Shown here piece by piece: positions 6,999 through 13,284 of a stretch of DNA of 13,284 bases (positions are counted from its first letter, which is position 1; every line of letters begins with the position of its first letter). Both the position numbers and the translations under genes were made by a program. The notes under the pieces are model-generated. The model searched no databases and was not told the DNA's origin. It was given only the letters and a program-made list of their open reading frames with translations. This DNA is from RUG12395 sp034178705 (GTDB taxonomy: Bacteria > Bacillota > Clostridia > Oscillospirales > CAG-272), in contig JAXFQY010000080.1 of NCBI GenBank assembly GCA_034178705.1, positions 1 through 13,284 on the forward strand. Direction: 5' to 3'.

Positions 6999-7394
6999 TT
7001 GCTTTTCCATTCTTTTTCATCGCAAACAGAGCGAAGAGAGTATGGCGGTTCCGACTTTATTGAATTACAATGCTGTAGGTTGAAACGGGGAACAAGTATC
7101 AAAAAGATCATATCCGTAGATCATATTGAACATTGGAGAAGCGACTCTTTGTACCTGTCCGGGGATAAGATGGATCGTTTTCTGTTTTTGTATTCCGACA
7201 TTTTTAATCAGGGGATTTATAATAACGGCAAAAGAGGATCGGTCGATTTATTCGGAATCAATTATTACCCTCCGGAATTGGAAGAAGCCATAATTAAACG
7301 CTTACGGGAAAGAAATTCTGATGATGACCGAATTTTAACGGATTGGCTAATGACAGCAAATGAGCATAATGGACTCTACATTTTAGGAGTATGA
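6999..7394 (+). CDS. Hypothetical protein, 131 residues
   Basis: I do not recognise this family. A GTG at 6990 overlaps the GGGAGG ribosome site (6985-6990) and cannot be used with it. The in-frame TTG at 6999, eight bases downstream, is therefore the better start. The product is soluble, with no signal or membrane segment. It has a core strand (DFIELQCCRLKRGTS), a polar middle (VDHIEHWRSDSLYLSGDKMD), a segment with GSVDLFGINYYPPELEEAII, and a helical C-terminus with DDDRILTDWLMTANEHNG. The YYPPE element and many acidic residues resemble small single-domain accessory or immunity-like proteins, but that is only an impression. It has its own promoter and terminator and is a single-gene unit. 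Confidence 0.75.
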   Translation: MLFHSFSSQTERREYGGSDFIELQCCRLKRGTSIKKIISVDHIEHWRSDSLYLSGDKMDRFLFLYSDIFNQGIYNNGKRGSVDLFGINYYPPELEEAIIKRLRERNSDDDRILTDWLMTANEHNGLYILGV

Positions 7395-7432
7395 CAGCAT
7401 AAGATTGTATCATTTTTTAAGACCGTAACAGT

Positions 7433-7468
7433 CAAAACAAAAAGCACCCTACGGTGCTTTTTGTTTTG
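7433..7468 (+). terminator. Strong intrinsic terminator
   Basis: A perfect 16-bp stem (7433-7448 with 7453-7468) has loop ctac and internal A and T runs. It sits 38 bases after the stop of the orphan gene and is nearly symmetric, so it may work on both strands. Confidence 0.85.
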
Positions 7469-7660
7469 AAAATGAAGCGCGCCAAAGCGCATGAAAAATG
7501 AAGCAGGCTTTTGCCCTTTGAAGCATGCCTTCGGCTCACGGAGCGGGAAATGCGCGCTTCGCTTCACGCGAGCGAAAATTGAATAGCAATTCGTGAGTGC
7601 TTCCCGGCAAAAAGTTGCCGCTTCATATTCGCGGAGCCAATGTATCCACCCGAACGAGGA
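7469..7660. other. Hairpin-rich non-coding segment upstream of the four-helix-bundle gene
   Basis: The unit gaagc recurs (gaagcgcgcc, gaagcaggc, gaagcatgcc) with small hairpins. Examples are gcgc-gccaaa-gcgc, a cgctt/cgagcg region near 7553-7574, and ggcaaaaagttgcc near 7607-7620. No plausible gene reads through it. Its style resembles the intergenic cassettes carried with repeated four-helix-bundle genes in gut Clostridia, a judgement from memory only. Confidence 0.5.
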
Positions 7661-7666
7661 GTCCGC

Positions 7667-7695
7667 TTGACAAGATTATGGATTTGTGGTATAAT
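7667..7695 (+). promoter_or_regulatory. Consensus sigma-A promoter
   Basis: Perfect TTGACA (7667-7672), 17-base spacer and perfect TATAAT (7690-7695) lie 22 bases before the ATG of the decayed four-helix-bundle gene. The promoter is intact although its gene is broken. Confidence 0.92.
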
Positions 7696-7717
7696 TATCT
7701 AAAAAGACGGTGGTCTT

Positions 7718-8031
7718 ATGGCTAACGACAAACTCACAATCAATCGGTGAATTTTGCAGTACAAATTATAAATCTTGTAAAACAGCTGAGAGAACAGCGC
7801 GAAAGCATTCTATCAAATCGGATCGGCAGAAGGGTACATCAATCGGGAACAATATTTGTGAAGCCAAATATGCTTACGGTACTGCGGACTTTATTCCGAA
7901 AATGCAATTTGCCCTTAAAGAAGCAAATGAAACAGGCTATTGACTTGAACTTCTATATAAAATAAATGACATTGTCGAAGAACAATATCATCTTTTTGAA
8001 TCAAAATGTAAATCATTAAGAGCTCAACTCC
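7718..8031 (+). pseudogene. Four-helix-bundle protein (23S rRNA intervening-sequence type), decayed
   Basis: The joined frames read as a member of the four-helix-bundle / 23S rRNA-IVP family: a MANDKLTI start, FAVQIINLVKQLREQRESIL, then GTSIGNNICEAKYAYGTADF, KMQFALKEANETGY, LELLYK and FESKCKSLR. Three lesions are visible. A one-base loss near 7742 puts a TGA at 7748, a one-base loss follows 7832 (expected GRSGTSIG), and a TGA at 7941-7943 stands where the family has Trp (GYWLELL). The natural stop is also gone: after 7943 the frame runs on into the membrane gene at 8049. Members are often encoded in many copies per genome and in rRNA spacers. Their role is unclear. This copy is not functional as written. 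Confidence 0.85.
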
Positions 8032-8048
8032 GTAAAGGAGAATGCCAA

Positions 8049-8546
8049 ATGAAATATATTCGTTTGCCTATACAGGTAATAGCATTGCTTCTTCAACTAT
8101 ATTATTTTATAGAAACAATTCGTTTGTATACTTGTGGTTATGTTGTCTATGGTGGTAAGCCTATAGAAAGCTCTTGGTTTTCTTTGTTGTTCACCTTGTT
8201 AGTAGTCTTTGCTTGTGAGATCCTATCATTTGCGGACGCCGTGCTTCTCCTTGTTTCAAAGCGCAATATATACAACTTCATATATTTAGCCGCAACTGTT
8301 GAAAATGCGTTTTTGTTTATGGGTTTAGCGTATTACAGTACGGTTGGAACGATTGTGTGCATTTCCTTTTATGCTTTGCTTTTTATTGCCCGAATTGTAA
8401 ATCTTGTATTGAATCTGATTCAAATAATAAAAAACTTTGAGGGATCTATTTTGGTAATAGCCGTCGGTCACCAACCGGCTCTGCCGCAGCAAAGCGAGGG
8501 GGGCTTCCGGGCGAAGCCTCCAGAAAGTAACTACACACGGAATTGA
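8049..8546 (+). CDS. Small four-helix membrane protein with a foreign C-terminal tail
   Basis: This 165-residue protein starts with ATG behind AAAGGAG at good spacing. Hydrophobic segments at about 5-24, 42-69, 74-96 and 99-125 predict four membrane helices with short loops. No catalytic or transport motif is recognised. From about residue 139 the protein is read from GC-rich repeat DNA (8460-8540) and becomes polar: GHQPALPQQSEGGFRAKPPE. The original C-terminus was therefore probably near residue 130-140 and was replaced by an insertion or rearrangement. The gene lies directly after the decayed four-helix-bundle gene and before an ABC remnant, so it may be a surviving accessory gene or itself a truncated relic. 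The function is unknown. Confidence 0.6.
   Translation: MKYIRLPIQVIALLLQLYYFIETIRLYTCGYVVYGGKPIESSWFSLLFTLLVVFACEILSFADAVLLLVSKRNIYNFIYLAATVENAFLFMGLAYYSTVGTIVCISFYALLFIARIVNLVLNLIQIIKNFEGSILVIAVGHQPALPQQSEGGFRAKPPESNYTRN
8460..8540. repeat. GC-rich hairpin repeat at a gene junction
   Basis: It differs sharply in composition from its AT-rich neighbours. It contains cggt-cacca-accg near 8465-8477 and the hairpin ggcttc-cgggc-gaagcc near 8502-8518. It separates the membrane gene body from the 5'-truncated ABC gene, as a small non-autonomous insertion would. No terminal inverted repeats or target duplication could be established. Confidence 0.5.
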
Positions 8547-9336
8547 TTTTTATACAACTGGTGGCATCACAGATTTGAAATTCAGGAATGTAACATTTAG
8601 ATATCCGAATTCAGATAAGGATACGCTGAAAAATCTTTCTTTTCACATAAAAATGGCGAGAAGGTCATGCTAATAGGAGAAAATGAATCCGGAAAATCTA
8701 CTATTGTGAAGCAAATATGCGGCTTTTATACAGCGTATTCCGGGCAAATATCAGTAAACGGGATTGATAAAATATAATATTTCCGCACCGCGAATGTGTA
8801 TCGCATCTGTTTTTCAAGACTTTTCTATATATTCATTTAAGCTGAGGGGGAATCTTGCTTTGAGTAATCTTGATGAGCTTGATAACGATGTATTTCTTAA
8901 TCAGAGTCTTGAAAATGCAGGGTTTACTGATAGATAGAATCTTGATAAATACATAAACAGAGATTTTGCCCCCGATGGTCTTGTGCTTTCTGGCAGTCAA
9001 CGACAGAAAGTTGCAATAGCGCGTGCTTATGTCAGGAATTCAGAATTTGTAATGATGGATGAGCCGAACGCCGCTCTTGATCCTATTGCTGAATGTGAAC
9101 TACGCGAACGATTCAAAAAGCTATATGACAATCGTATAATGATCGTTATTTCATATAGACTTTCCAATTCTTCTTTGATGGATAAGATTATCGTGTTTTC
9201 AGACGGCACAATCATTGAGAGTGGTACACACGATTGCCTCATGAAAAAACAGGGATCCTTGCGTAGCAGGGGAGCAGCATCATGTTTGCGAAGCAACTGT
9301 GTCCTATCGCTCAGGAAGATACCTCATTCCCCTTGA
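8545..9336 (+). pseudogene. ATPase half of an exporter-type ABC transporter, 5'-truncated and broken
   Basis: The joined frames give the nucleotide-binding domain of an ABC exporter; the membrane domain that should precede it is absent. The order is an A-loop region (LKFRNVTFRYPNSD), Walker A GENESGKST (8676-8702), a Q-loop stretch with VFQDFSIYSFKLR, the signature as LSGSQRQ (8986-9006, normally LSGGQ), Walker B MMDEPNAALDP, and the H-loop as ISYRLS (Tyr at 9154-9156 instead of His). Lesions are a one-base loss in the A-run at 8649-8653, TAA at 8775-8777, a frameshift near 8780-8800, TAG at 8935-8937, and a shifted C-terminus after about 9250. The damaged signature and H-loop show decay beyond simple indels, so this is unlikely to be read error alone. 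Confidence 0.88.
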
Positions 9337-9382
9337 CTTCCCGTCATTTTTAGTATATTTAACATAAGGAGGCGATAAAAAT

Positions 9383-9964
9383 ATGACGAAAGAGAAATTA
9401 ACACTCGAAGCCATCCGGAAGGATTTAATGAAAGTTACGGCTTGGTCAATATCAAACAAAGCAGTATGGCGATTTTCTTATATCATTCCATTCACTTTGT
9501 TAGCCATATTGGTGGGAATTCTTTTGCGAAATCCTTGGATCGGGATACTGATTTTTTCGATTGCCGCCTATCATATCGTTCGTTATGTGATTGAGTATCA
9601 AGAATACAAAGCGCAAAAACGAGCGGTTACAGAAACGGTCGAACGCGGAGATATCTCCATCTCTGTTGAGCAATTAAGCCATATTGCTGTTGAAACGATA
9701 TACGAGCCTCATCAGATAGGAAAAAGAGGACGTTCTACCAAAACGGTAAAAATGTTCTATTTCCAATCCTCCGCCAATTGGCGCGTTCCGTCTTTCGACA
9801 GACATTATGAATGGAGCAAGGAGTTTAATATCAGCACAAACGGCCTTGAAAATATCTCGATCAGCGGGGACGATTTCTATTATGTTTCCTTGCAGAAGCA
9901 TCACGATATTGCCTACATATATCCATGTAAAAACTTTGATCTGGATAGCAGTCTTATGAAATAA
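9383..9964 (+). CDS. Two-helix membrane protein with cytoplasmic C-terminal domain, unknown
   Basis: This is a complete 193-residue protein with AAGGAGG about ten bases upstream of ATG. After a charged, helical N-terminus there are two membrane segments (about 31-49 and 51-72) joined by a very short turn (RNPW). A soluble domain of about 120 residues follows, with basic GKRGRSTKTVKMFYF and aromatic-rich strands (NWRVPSFDRHYEWSKEF, DDFYYVSLQ, AYIYPCKNFDLD). The helical-hairpin-plus-beta-domain layout resembles small PH-like or YcxB-like membrane proteins, but no diagnostic motif is visible. It is a single gene between the ABC remnant and a terminator. It is intact, unlike its left neighbours. 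Confidence 0.8.
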   Translation: MTKEKLTLEAIRKDLMKVTAWSISNKAVWRFSYIIPFTLLAILVGILLRNPWIGILIFSIAAYHIVRYVIEYQEYKAQKRAVTETVERGDISISVEQLSHIAVETIYEPHQIGKRGRSTKTVKMFYFQSSANWRVPSFDRHYEWSKEFNISTNGLENISISGDDFYYVSLQKHHDIAYIYPCKNFDLDSSLMK

Positions 9965-10037
9965 AATGGATTTTGGTAACGGCATCTTTGGGGGAGCATG
10001 TGCCAAAAAGTCCTGACAAAACAGATATCAGACCGAC

Positions 10038-10069
10038 AAAGCCCGAAACGACAAGGTTTCGGGCTTTTT
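10038..10069 (+). terminator. Intrinsic terminator after the two-helix membrane protein
   Basis: A perfect 12-bp stem aaagcccgaaac (10038-10049) with gtttcgggcttt (10056-10067), 6-base loop and T run starts 74 bases after the stop. Its loop-side sequence acaagg and its gggcttttt end resemble the terminator at 5136-5184. Confidence 0.85.
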
Positions 10070-10182
10070 CCGTGCTTTTTTCAAGAGGCAAATCCATAGA
10101 TATCCAAGGGGTTTTCGATTTCGGCCGGCTTTCCCGGCTGAAATCTGTCACCCGGAATCGGACCGGCGCATGGCATGTTTTT

Positions 10183-10227
10183 AAGGGCGAACTTTGAGCT
10201 TTCCCTCAGGGTTCGCCCTTATTTTTT
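10183..10227 (+). terminator. Second intrinsic terminator
   Basis: Stem aagggcgaac (10183-10192) pairs with gttcgccctt (10211-10220) and extends inward by six more pairs including wobbles. It is followed by ATTTTTT. No gene lies between it and the previous terminator. The 10070-10182 stretch contains only a diverged likeness of the 30-bp repeat. Confidence 0.8.
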
Positions 10228-10373
10228 ATTCAGAAGAATTGTTCGTTCTTTCGTCTGTAAAAATGAGGTTTTGACCATCGGTTACACCGATAAAAAGAAG
10301 ACTGCGACTGTCGGTATTGCTTTTATGAAGCTCCGCGGGACGCAATACTCACGATAGAGAGTATAGAAGTGCG

Positions 10374-10392
10374 CCCTTTAGTTCCTAAAGGG
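10374..10392 (-). terminator. Short hairpin after the zinc-ribbon gene
   Basis: Perfect 8-bp arms ccctttag (10374-10381) and ctaaaggg (10385-10392) lie 3 bases past the gene end at 10396. No U tract follows on the minus strand, so it may only be an mRNA-end stabiliser. I see no gene in 10228-10373. Confidence 0.4.
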
Positions 10393-10395
10393 GGG

Positions 10396-10950
10396 TCAGC
10401 TCCTCGATAAACCGGAATTGATCTGTATATTTTGCTGAAGCACAGGCGTACCGCATTCACGGCAGAACTTATCGCCCTTTATCAATTTCTCACCACATTC
10501 GGTGCAGAACTTCTGTACGTTCTGCTCCTGCTGTTTTGTTTCATCTTCTATGATAAATTCATAGGTAATTGAGGAAGGAGCATCGTAAACTTGCTGTTTT
10601 GCGTAAACGGAGAATTTCTCGCCGTATTTTACCGTTTTGAGACCTTCAGTCTCTTTAATCACCAGTGTGTCCTTACCCTCGAAGTCTGTTTCCTGACCAA
10701 GTATGGCAACCACTGCTGAATCTTCGCCCAGTTCTTTTATTCGGAAAAGTCTTTCCGATTGTTTGAACGGAGTATTGGAAATCTTCTTTCGGGTGATTGG
10801 TTTTGTAAAATCCATTGCGGCAGGCAGCACTTCAAATCGGAAGCCTTTATCGAGAATGATATCTCCTTCTTTGATCACAAATGCAAGACCGTCCTTTTTC
10901 CTGTTTTCGGAACGGATATCTACCTCTTTTATAATATATGTTGGTTTCAT
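10396..10950 (-). CDS. Zinc-ribbon protein with an unrecognised N-terminal domain
   Basis: The product is 184 residues from an ATG at 10950 with GGAGG five bases upstream. The C-terminus holds a zinc ribbon, CTECGEKLIKGDKFCREC, with four cysteines at about 149, 152, 163 and 166. A Gln-rich linker precedes it. Residues 1-135 look beta-rich, with no family I can name. Upstream, the same frame stays open to about 11050 and encodes a hydrophobic segment (LLPRVFLLTSIIFGIALVII) that lacks an in-frame start. An ATG at 11043-11045, with a ribosome-like AAGGTG, would reach this segment if the five-base A run after it were one base longer. The true protein may therefore be membrane-anchored and start at 11045. 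As written, a soluble cytoplasmic product is the safe reading. Confidence 0.8.
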   Translation of the reverse strand: MKPTYIIKEVDIRSENRKKDGLAFVIKEGDIILDKGFRFEVLPAAMDFTKPITRKKISNTPFKQSERLFRIKELGEDSAVVAILGQETDFEGKDTLVIKETEGLKTVKYGEKFSVYAKQQVYDAPSSITYEFIIEDETKQQEQNVQKFCTECGEKLIKGDKFCRECGTPVLQQNIQINSGLSRS

Positions 10951-11120
10951 AACGCCTCCGTTTGTCAGTCGTAATCCAATTATAACCAAAGCAATGCCGA
11001 AAATAATCGATGTAAGAAGGAAAACCCGCGGAAGCAGTTTTTCATGTTGAGCTGTTCACCTTCACAGAATATAAATAACCTCTGCGTGATACCCGCTTCC
11101 ACGGACAATGAATCATTTTT

Positions 11121-11149
11121 ATTATATCACAACCTTATGAATGTTTCAA
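11121..11149 (-). promoter_or_regulatory. Sigma-A promoter of the zinc-ribbon gene
   Basis: On the minus strand TTGAAA (11144-11149) and TATAAT (11121-11126) lie 17 bases apart. The implied transcript start near 11114 is about 70 bases before the ATG at 11045 and 165 before the ATG at 10950. This favours the longer, frameshifted gene model. Confidence 0.82.
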
Positions 11150-11580
11150 TCACATTCGCGCTTTGCATAACAACACATTTCCATCCGTTCCGACTATCCG
11201 GACGGTCATTGTGGGTCTTTGCGGGGCTACACGCCCCGCGCCCCCGATCTCTCCCAAAGAACAGAATAAGCGGCTATTGCGTAACAGCAATATGTAGAAG
11301 CGGTACGCCCTTTTGCAGGCCAGAAAGCCGCAGAAATACGGGTTTGTTAACGCTCCCGCAAGAGGGATAAGGGTTTTATATTACCTTCTCCCAAAACGGC
11401 TGTTTGCCGCCTACAAAGCGCACTTTATGAACGTTTTTGTCCATAAAAGAGAAAGAACACTTGACAAAACGCTTCAGAGGTGGCGTAGTTCCAACAACTT
11501 CTTTTGATTGGGGAGGGAATTGCTCTTGCCCTGTAAATCATCGTCACGGCGCAAACACTTGCCGATCGATTCCTTAAAGT
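11150..11580. other. Intergenic stretch without a recognisable gene
   Basis: Both strands contain only short frames with unnatural Ser/Arg/Pro-rich composition. The stretch includes a GC-rich hairpin gcggggc (11221-11227) with gccccgc (11233-11239) and a small hairpin attgc-gtaaca-gcaat near 11276-11291. It separates divergent units: the zinc-ribbon gene leftward and the peptidase-like gene rightward. Confidence 0.6.
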
Positions 11581-11582
11581 TA

Positions 11583-11611
11583 TTGACAAAAGTTTGCTAT
11601 TAGTATACAAT
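11583..11611 (+). promoter_or_regulatory. Sigma-A promoter of the peptidase-like operon
   Basis: TTGACA (11583-11588), a 17-base spacer and TACAAT (11606-11611) form a near-consensus promoter. The expected start of transcription is about 11618, giving a leader of some 175 bases before 11793. Confidence 0.85.
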
Positions 11612-11617
11612 ATCAAA

Positions 11618-11792
11618 TGATGCTAAATAGCATATTTACATCCGATCAGGATGCAGGACTGTTTGGGTACAGTGCTTTTTATCCGGATGTGCCATGCGTG
11701 AAAATCCGGTTGTGCAGAAGATACTGTTATCGTATGCGGTATAGGAGAAAGATACCGTAGGAATTTTTATTCAATCGGTGATTTTTATATAA
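11618..11792 (+). promoter_or_regulatory. Structured leader with mutually exclusive pairings and a short frame
   Basis: The stretch ccggat (11683-11688) can pair upstream with acatccg (11638-11644) around an inner actgt/acagt hairpin (11658-11673), or downstream with atccgg (11704-11709), but not both. A later stem cggtat/ataccg (11737-11742, 11752-11757) holds AGGAG in its loop. A 47-codon frame, MMLNSIFTSDQDAGLFGY and on to TAG at 11760, begins at 11617, almost on the predicted transcript start. No known riboswitch is recognised. Confidence 0.4.
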
Positions 11793-12494
11793 ATGATCGG
11801 AAAGAGTGAAAATGTGAGCGAGAAAAAGACAAAACAAAACAAACCGATTTGGGATAAAGTGAAAACCGTATGTTGTGCTGTCGTGTCCTTCCTGATGATT
11901 TTTGTTATTGTTATAAACGCAATTCTTATCGTCAAGATCTACATTTTCAATCAAGAGGCACCGGATGTTTTCGGGTTCTTTCCGTTGATTTCGCTTACGG
12001 ATGAATTGTCCCCTCGCATAGAAATCGGGGATCTTGTCCTATGCAGTAAAATTGATTCTGATCATTCGGGTGAAATAGCAGGGGGAGAGTTTGTCGCACA
12101 TTTTCCAAATCACAGACGTGACATAATGTATATTAGCGCAGTCGAATCGGTTGACAGTAATACCGTAACCTTGCGTTCCCCGGGCGATAATAAAACTTTT
12201 GAGCTTACCGCCGATGATGTCATCGGAAGATTCCGGATGTCGATACCGATTCTCGGTTATATCATATATTTCCTGTCGACTATTCCCGGGTTTCTGATAT
12301 GTGTAGTAATACCTACGCTTGTGTTAACCGAAATCTATCTGTACAGAAGAAGAAAAGACTTCGCAATGGCAGAGGATGAAGAAAGCTTGCTGTTGGCGGA
12401 GCTTGATGAGCTGAAGTCCGAGAGAGAAAGATTGCTGAAGCAGTCGGAAGAGCAGACACCCGAACGCGAAGAGGAAAACGATGCGATTCGTTAG
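11793..12494 (+). CDS. SipW-like signal peptidase I homologue, catalytic residues replaced
   Basis: This 233-residue protein has the layout of SipW/ER-type signal peptidases (S26B): a basic N-terminus, a membrane helix (about 24-50), an external domain, a second helix (about 151-177) and a charged cytoplasmic tail with a coiled-coil-like stretch (about 194-222). Family landmarks remain: FGFFPLISLTD, SPRIEIGDLVLC, then RSPGDN and DDVIGRF. Relatives carry Ser-Met after the LTD-like segment. Here the pair is Glu71-Leu72 (GAA at 12003-12005). The usual Thr-His-Arg of the second catalytic site aligns with Tyr113-Ile114-Ser115. The alignment is by eye. As read, it should not cleave signal peptides and may be a pseudo-protease that binds pre-proteins. 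The start at 11793 has no clear ribosome site; an in-frame GTG at 11814 with GGAAAGAG upstream is an alternative. Confidence 0.75.
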   Translation: MIGKSENVSEKKTKQNKPIWDKVKTVCCAVVSFLMIFVIVINAILIVKIYIFNQEAPDVFGFFPLISLTDELSPRIEIGDLVLCSKIDSDHSGEIAGGEFVAHFPNHRRDIMYISAVESVDSNTVTLRSPGDNKTFELTADDVIGRFRMSIPILGYIIYFLSTIPGFLICVVIPTLVLTEIYLYRRRKDFAMAEDEESLLLAELDELKSERERLLKQSEEQTPEREEENDAIR

Positions 12495-12661
12495 CATCGG
12501 CCTTCAGCGTTAATGCGATAAGAAGAGCAGAACCCAAAAGGCAAAAGAGAAAACACCTCAGGTAACAATGGCATAAATCAGGCCGTTTTACATACAATTT
12601 GCCGCGAGCTAACATAGCGGTAAAGCCAAACAATCTAAAAAATTACTGGAGGAAAAAAGCA

Positions 12662-13267
12662 ATGAACAATCAAAAAAGTCAAAGAAGAAGTTCCATGATG
12701 GTTCGTCTGGCTGCAATGCTCGTCGTGGTCATGATGTTCACAATGTGCATGGTGAGCGGTACATTTGCAAAGTACGTCAGTTCCGCAACCGGAACGGACT
12801 CGGCAACAGTTGCAAAGTGGGATATCAAGGTCAACTCCGAAAATATTGCAACAACTGAAACATTTACCTTTGATCTTTTCAAAACGATTACCGATTCTGA
12901 CCTTAGCTCTTCAGAAGCCGATATGGATCCTGTTGACGGAACCATTGTCGCTCCCGGAACAAGCGGGAAATTTGATATTGTTATCAAAAATGATTCCCAG
13001 GTGAATGCAACCTATGCCATCGACTATTCAGTAACAAATACGGACAGCATTCCTGTTCAGTTCTCCGTTAACGGAACTGATTGGAAAACTGACATTAATG
13101 AACTTGATGTGACCGGCGTTGCCATTAATATGGGTGGTACTACCACAGTGACTGTTCAGTGGAAGTGGATTTTCGATGGAGATGACACCATCGATACACG
13201 CCTCGGCTCTGCTGCAACCGCTAACTTGAAGGTAGAGGCAAAAGTAACCGCAACTCAGGTTGACTGA
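12662..13267 (+). CDS. TasA/CalY-like secreted protein with SipW-type signal peptide
   Basis: This 201-residue protein starts at an ATG with GGAGG nine bases upstream. An in-frame ATG at 12599 lacks a site and would add an implausible extension. The signal peptide has a basic head (NQKSQRRSS), a hydrophobic core (about 15-32) and SGTFAKYVSSATGTDSATVA. That matches the SipW-dependent signature, with cleavage probable near Ala36. The mature part is a beta-rich, Thr/Asp/Asn-rich sandwich (for example GTIVAPGTSGKFDIVIKN and TTTVTVQWKWIFDGDD), as in TasA/camelysin-type surface or fibre-forming proteins. It lies 167 bases after the peptidase-like gene on the same strand with no terminator between, so they are probably one transcript. 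No metal-binding HExxH protease motif is visible, which argues for a structural role. Confidence 0.85.
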   Translation: MNNQKSQRRSSMMVRLAAMLVVVMMFTMCMVSGTFAKYVSSATGTDSATVAKWDIKVNSENIATTETFTFDLFKTITDSDLSSSEADMDPVDGTIVAPGTSGKFDIVIKNDSQVNATYAIDYSVTNTDSIPVQFSVNGTDWKTDINELDVTGVAINMGGTTTVTVQWKWIFDGDDTIDTRLGSAATANLKVEAKVTATQVD

Positions 13268-13284
13268 TTTTACTTTATGACAGA

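Noticed and set aside
7376..7567. A minus-strand frame over the terminator and hairpin array
   Set aside because: It lies on the reverse of a perfect terminator and repeated hairpins, with no start signals; it is a by-product of the repeat sequence.
10175..10357. A 60-codon plus-strand frame after the second terminator region
   Set aside because: It runs through the terminator stem and has no ribosome site. Part of its tail looks protein-like, but there is nothing to support it as a gene.
11044..11616. Several short frames on both strands in the long intergenic stretch
   Set aside because: They are Ser/Arg/Pro/Cys-rich, lack ribosome sites, overlap each other and cross GC-rich hairpins and a promoter.
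1..13284. tRNA, rRNA, CRISPR array, integrase, transposase or replication origin
   Set aside because: I found no cloverleaf, regularly spaced repeat array, recombinase motif or iteron set. The short repeats present are too few and uneven for a CRISPR.

Overview
The window looks like chromosomal DNA from a low-to-moderate GC Firmicute, most likely a gut-type Clostridia (Oscillospirales or a relative). The evidence is strong AGGAGG-type ribosome binding sites, consensus sigma-A promoters, a MalT-like LuxR regulator paired with a small HTH protein, an XRE regulator with a helical C-terminal half, a 23S rRNA-intervening-sequence-type four-helix-bundle gene, and a SipW-like peptidase next to a TasA-like protein. 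The placement is inferred from gene content; no rRNA or tRNA gene is present to confirm it.

Left block (1-5111, minus strand). Reading leftward from a promoter at 4850-4878 are a small HTH protein (4583-4813), an overlapping 826-residue MalT/LAL-type LuxR regulator (2127-4607), a terminator hairpin, a broken transglutaminase-like lipoprotein gene (891-2045), a DUF2442 protein (604-864), an AT-rich tandem repeat and a lipoprotein that runs off the left edge. Just upstream of the HTH promoter lies a short reading frame with an internal TAA (4875-5111).

Middle block (5088-7468). An XRE-family regulator (5415-6518, minus) sits between repeated intergenic elements: two 44-bp imperfect inverted repeats and two 30-bp near-identical direct repeats. 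Two plus-strand terminators stand next to them with no plus-strand gene upstream. An orphan protein (6999-7394, plus) follows, with its own consensus promoter and a strong terminator.

Gene graveyard (7469-9336). A hairpin-rich segment and a consensus promoter lead into a decayed four-helix-bundle gene. Next come a small membrane protein whose C-terminal tail is written in GC-rich repeat DNA, and the remnant ATPase half of an exporter-type ABC transporter. Both broken genes carry several single-base deletions and stops. This fits true decay, but read errors cannot be excluded from sequence alone.

Right block (9383-13267). A two-helix membrane protein is followed by two terminators. A minus-strand zinc-ribbon protein (10396-10950) has a perfectly spaced promoter and a probable out-of-frame membrane segment at its N-terminus. 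At the right end, a promoter and structured leader precede a SipW-like signal peptidase homologue in which both catalytic positions appear replaced, followed by a TasA/CalY-like secreted protein with a SipW-type signal peptide. This pseudo-protease plus substrate-like pair is the most interesting candidate system in the window.
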